From NCBI GenBank assembly GCA_002371675.1, contig DFGE01000003.1:1-24405 (forward strand): a DNA stretch of 24,405 bases. Reading direction: 5' to 3'. This document shows positions 24,195 through 24,405 of this stretch, piece by piece. The translations under genes and the position numbers were made by a program. Source of the stretch: Clostridiales bacterium UBA3758. Lineage in GTDB: Bacteria; Bacillota; Clostridia; Oscillospirales; Oscillospiraceae. The notes beneath the pieces are model-generated. The model made no database searches, was not told the DNA's origin, and saw only the letters and a list, made by a program, of their open reading frames with translations. The number at the start of each line of letters is the position of its first letter. Positions within the stretch are counted from its first letter, which is position 1.

Positions 24195-24405
24195 CTACTT
24201 ATTCTTGCGACCCGTAAACGGGTCCACAAATTCTTTCATTGTAACTTGATCCATCATTTCATCTTCCTGCATTTGATTGCGGATATACTCTGCTATCATT
24301 TTCTCGTTCTTCCCTACTGTATCCACATAATATCCCCTGCACCAGAAATGACGGCTTCCGTATTTGTATTTCAGATTCGTATGCCGGTCAAAAATCATCA
24401 GTGTG
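24195..24405 (-). CDS. tnpA: IS200/IS605 family transposase TnpA, C-terminal part (runs off the window)
   Basis: About 69 codons of the C-terminal half are present and the reading frame continues past the window end, so the first ATG seen (24398) is internal. The segment MIFDRHTNLKYKYGSRHFWCRGYYVDTVG is highly characteristic of IS200-type Y1 transposases. The catalytic tyrosine helix is visible as AEYIRNQ, with the nucleophile Tyr at the start of YIRNQ. The HUH metal-binding motif would lie upstream, outside the window. TnpA cuts and joins single-stranded DNA at element ends, usually on lagging-strand templates. The gene is clearly AT-richer than the host genes. Whether it is intact cannot be told from here. 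Confidence 0.88.
   Translation of the reverse strand, partial: TLMIFDRHTNLKYKYGSRHFWCRGYYVDTVGKNEKMIAEYIRNQMQEDEMMDQVTMKEFVDPFTGRKNK

Overview
The window reads as chromosomal DNA of a GC-rich, anaerobic, low-oxygen-gut-type Firmicute, most likely a Clostridia member of the Oscillospiraceae/Ruminococcaceae kind. This is an inference from gene content: a dgt-dnaG-rpoD block, HemZ-type oxygen-independent coproporphyrinogen oxidase, a 2-hydroxyacyl-CoA dehydratase pair, a surface protein with InlB-type B-repeats and a sortase-like tail, strong AGGAGG ribosome sites and TTGACA-N17-TATAAT promoters. No rRNA or tRNA gene and no CRISPR array was seen.

Layout. 1-3608: a minus-strand operon of four envelope genes (NAGPA-type phosphodiester glycosidase, an unknown membrane-anchored protein, a GtrB-like glycosyltransferase, a GtrA-like membrane protein), with a promoter at its head and a strong hairpin terminator at its end. 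3689-4712: two small minus-strand genes (P-loop ATPase, DUF4342 protein) ended by a 19-bp perfect hairpin. 4793-7880: a plus-strand operon of two 2-hydroxyacyl-CoA dehydratase-family subunits and a 65-residue membrane protein. 7881-8229: a long imperfect palindrome that fills the gap between convergent operons and carries an outward-facing terminator at each end. 8230-10728: minus-strand hemZ and a uridine-kinase-like gene that overlap by 25 bases. 10836-11393: a CarD-like regulator, divergent from hemZ. 11423-16840: minus-strand dgt, dnaG, rpoD and an FAH-family hydrolase, sharing a bidirectional terminator with the CarD gene. 16969-19596: a plus-strand gene for a large secreted, probably wall-anchored, protein, with a palindrome over its promoter. 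19597-20147: no conventional gene; it holds a MITE-like element and a tiny transcription unit with an 8-codon ORF. 20148-24021: a minus-strand 1250-residue MMPL transporter joined to a YhgE/Pip-like coiled-coil module. 24061-24405: the 3' end of an IS200/IS605-type transposase gene and the hairpin-rich end of that element, running off the window.

How the genes work together. The replication/transcription core (dGTPase, primase, primary sigma factor) is one transcription block. The first operon probably builds or trims a lipid-linked glycan at the membrane. The dehydratase operon has no activator ATPase or CoA-transferase beside it, so its activator must be encoded elsewhere if the enzyme is active. 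The most unusual material is non-coding: the 318-bp palindrome at 7893-8210, the terminal-inverted-repeat element at 19638-19865, and the orphan promoter-leader peptide-terminator unit at 19906-20064.
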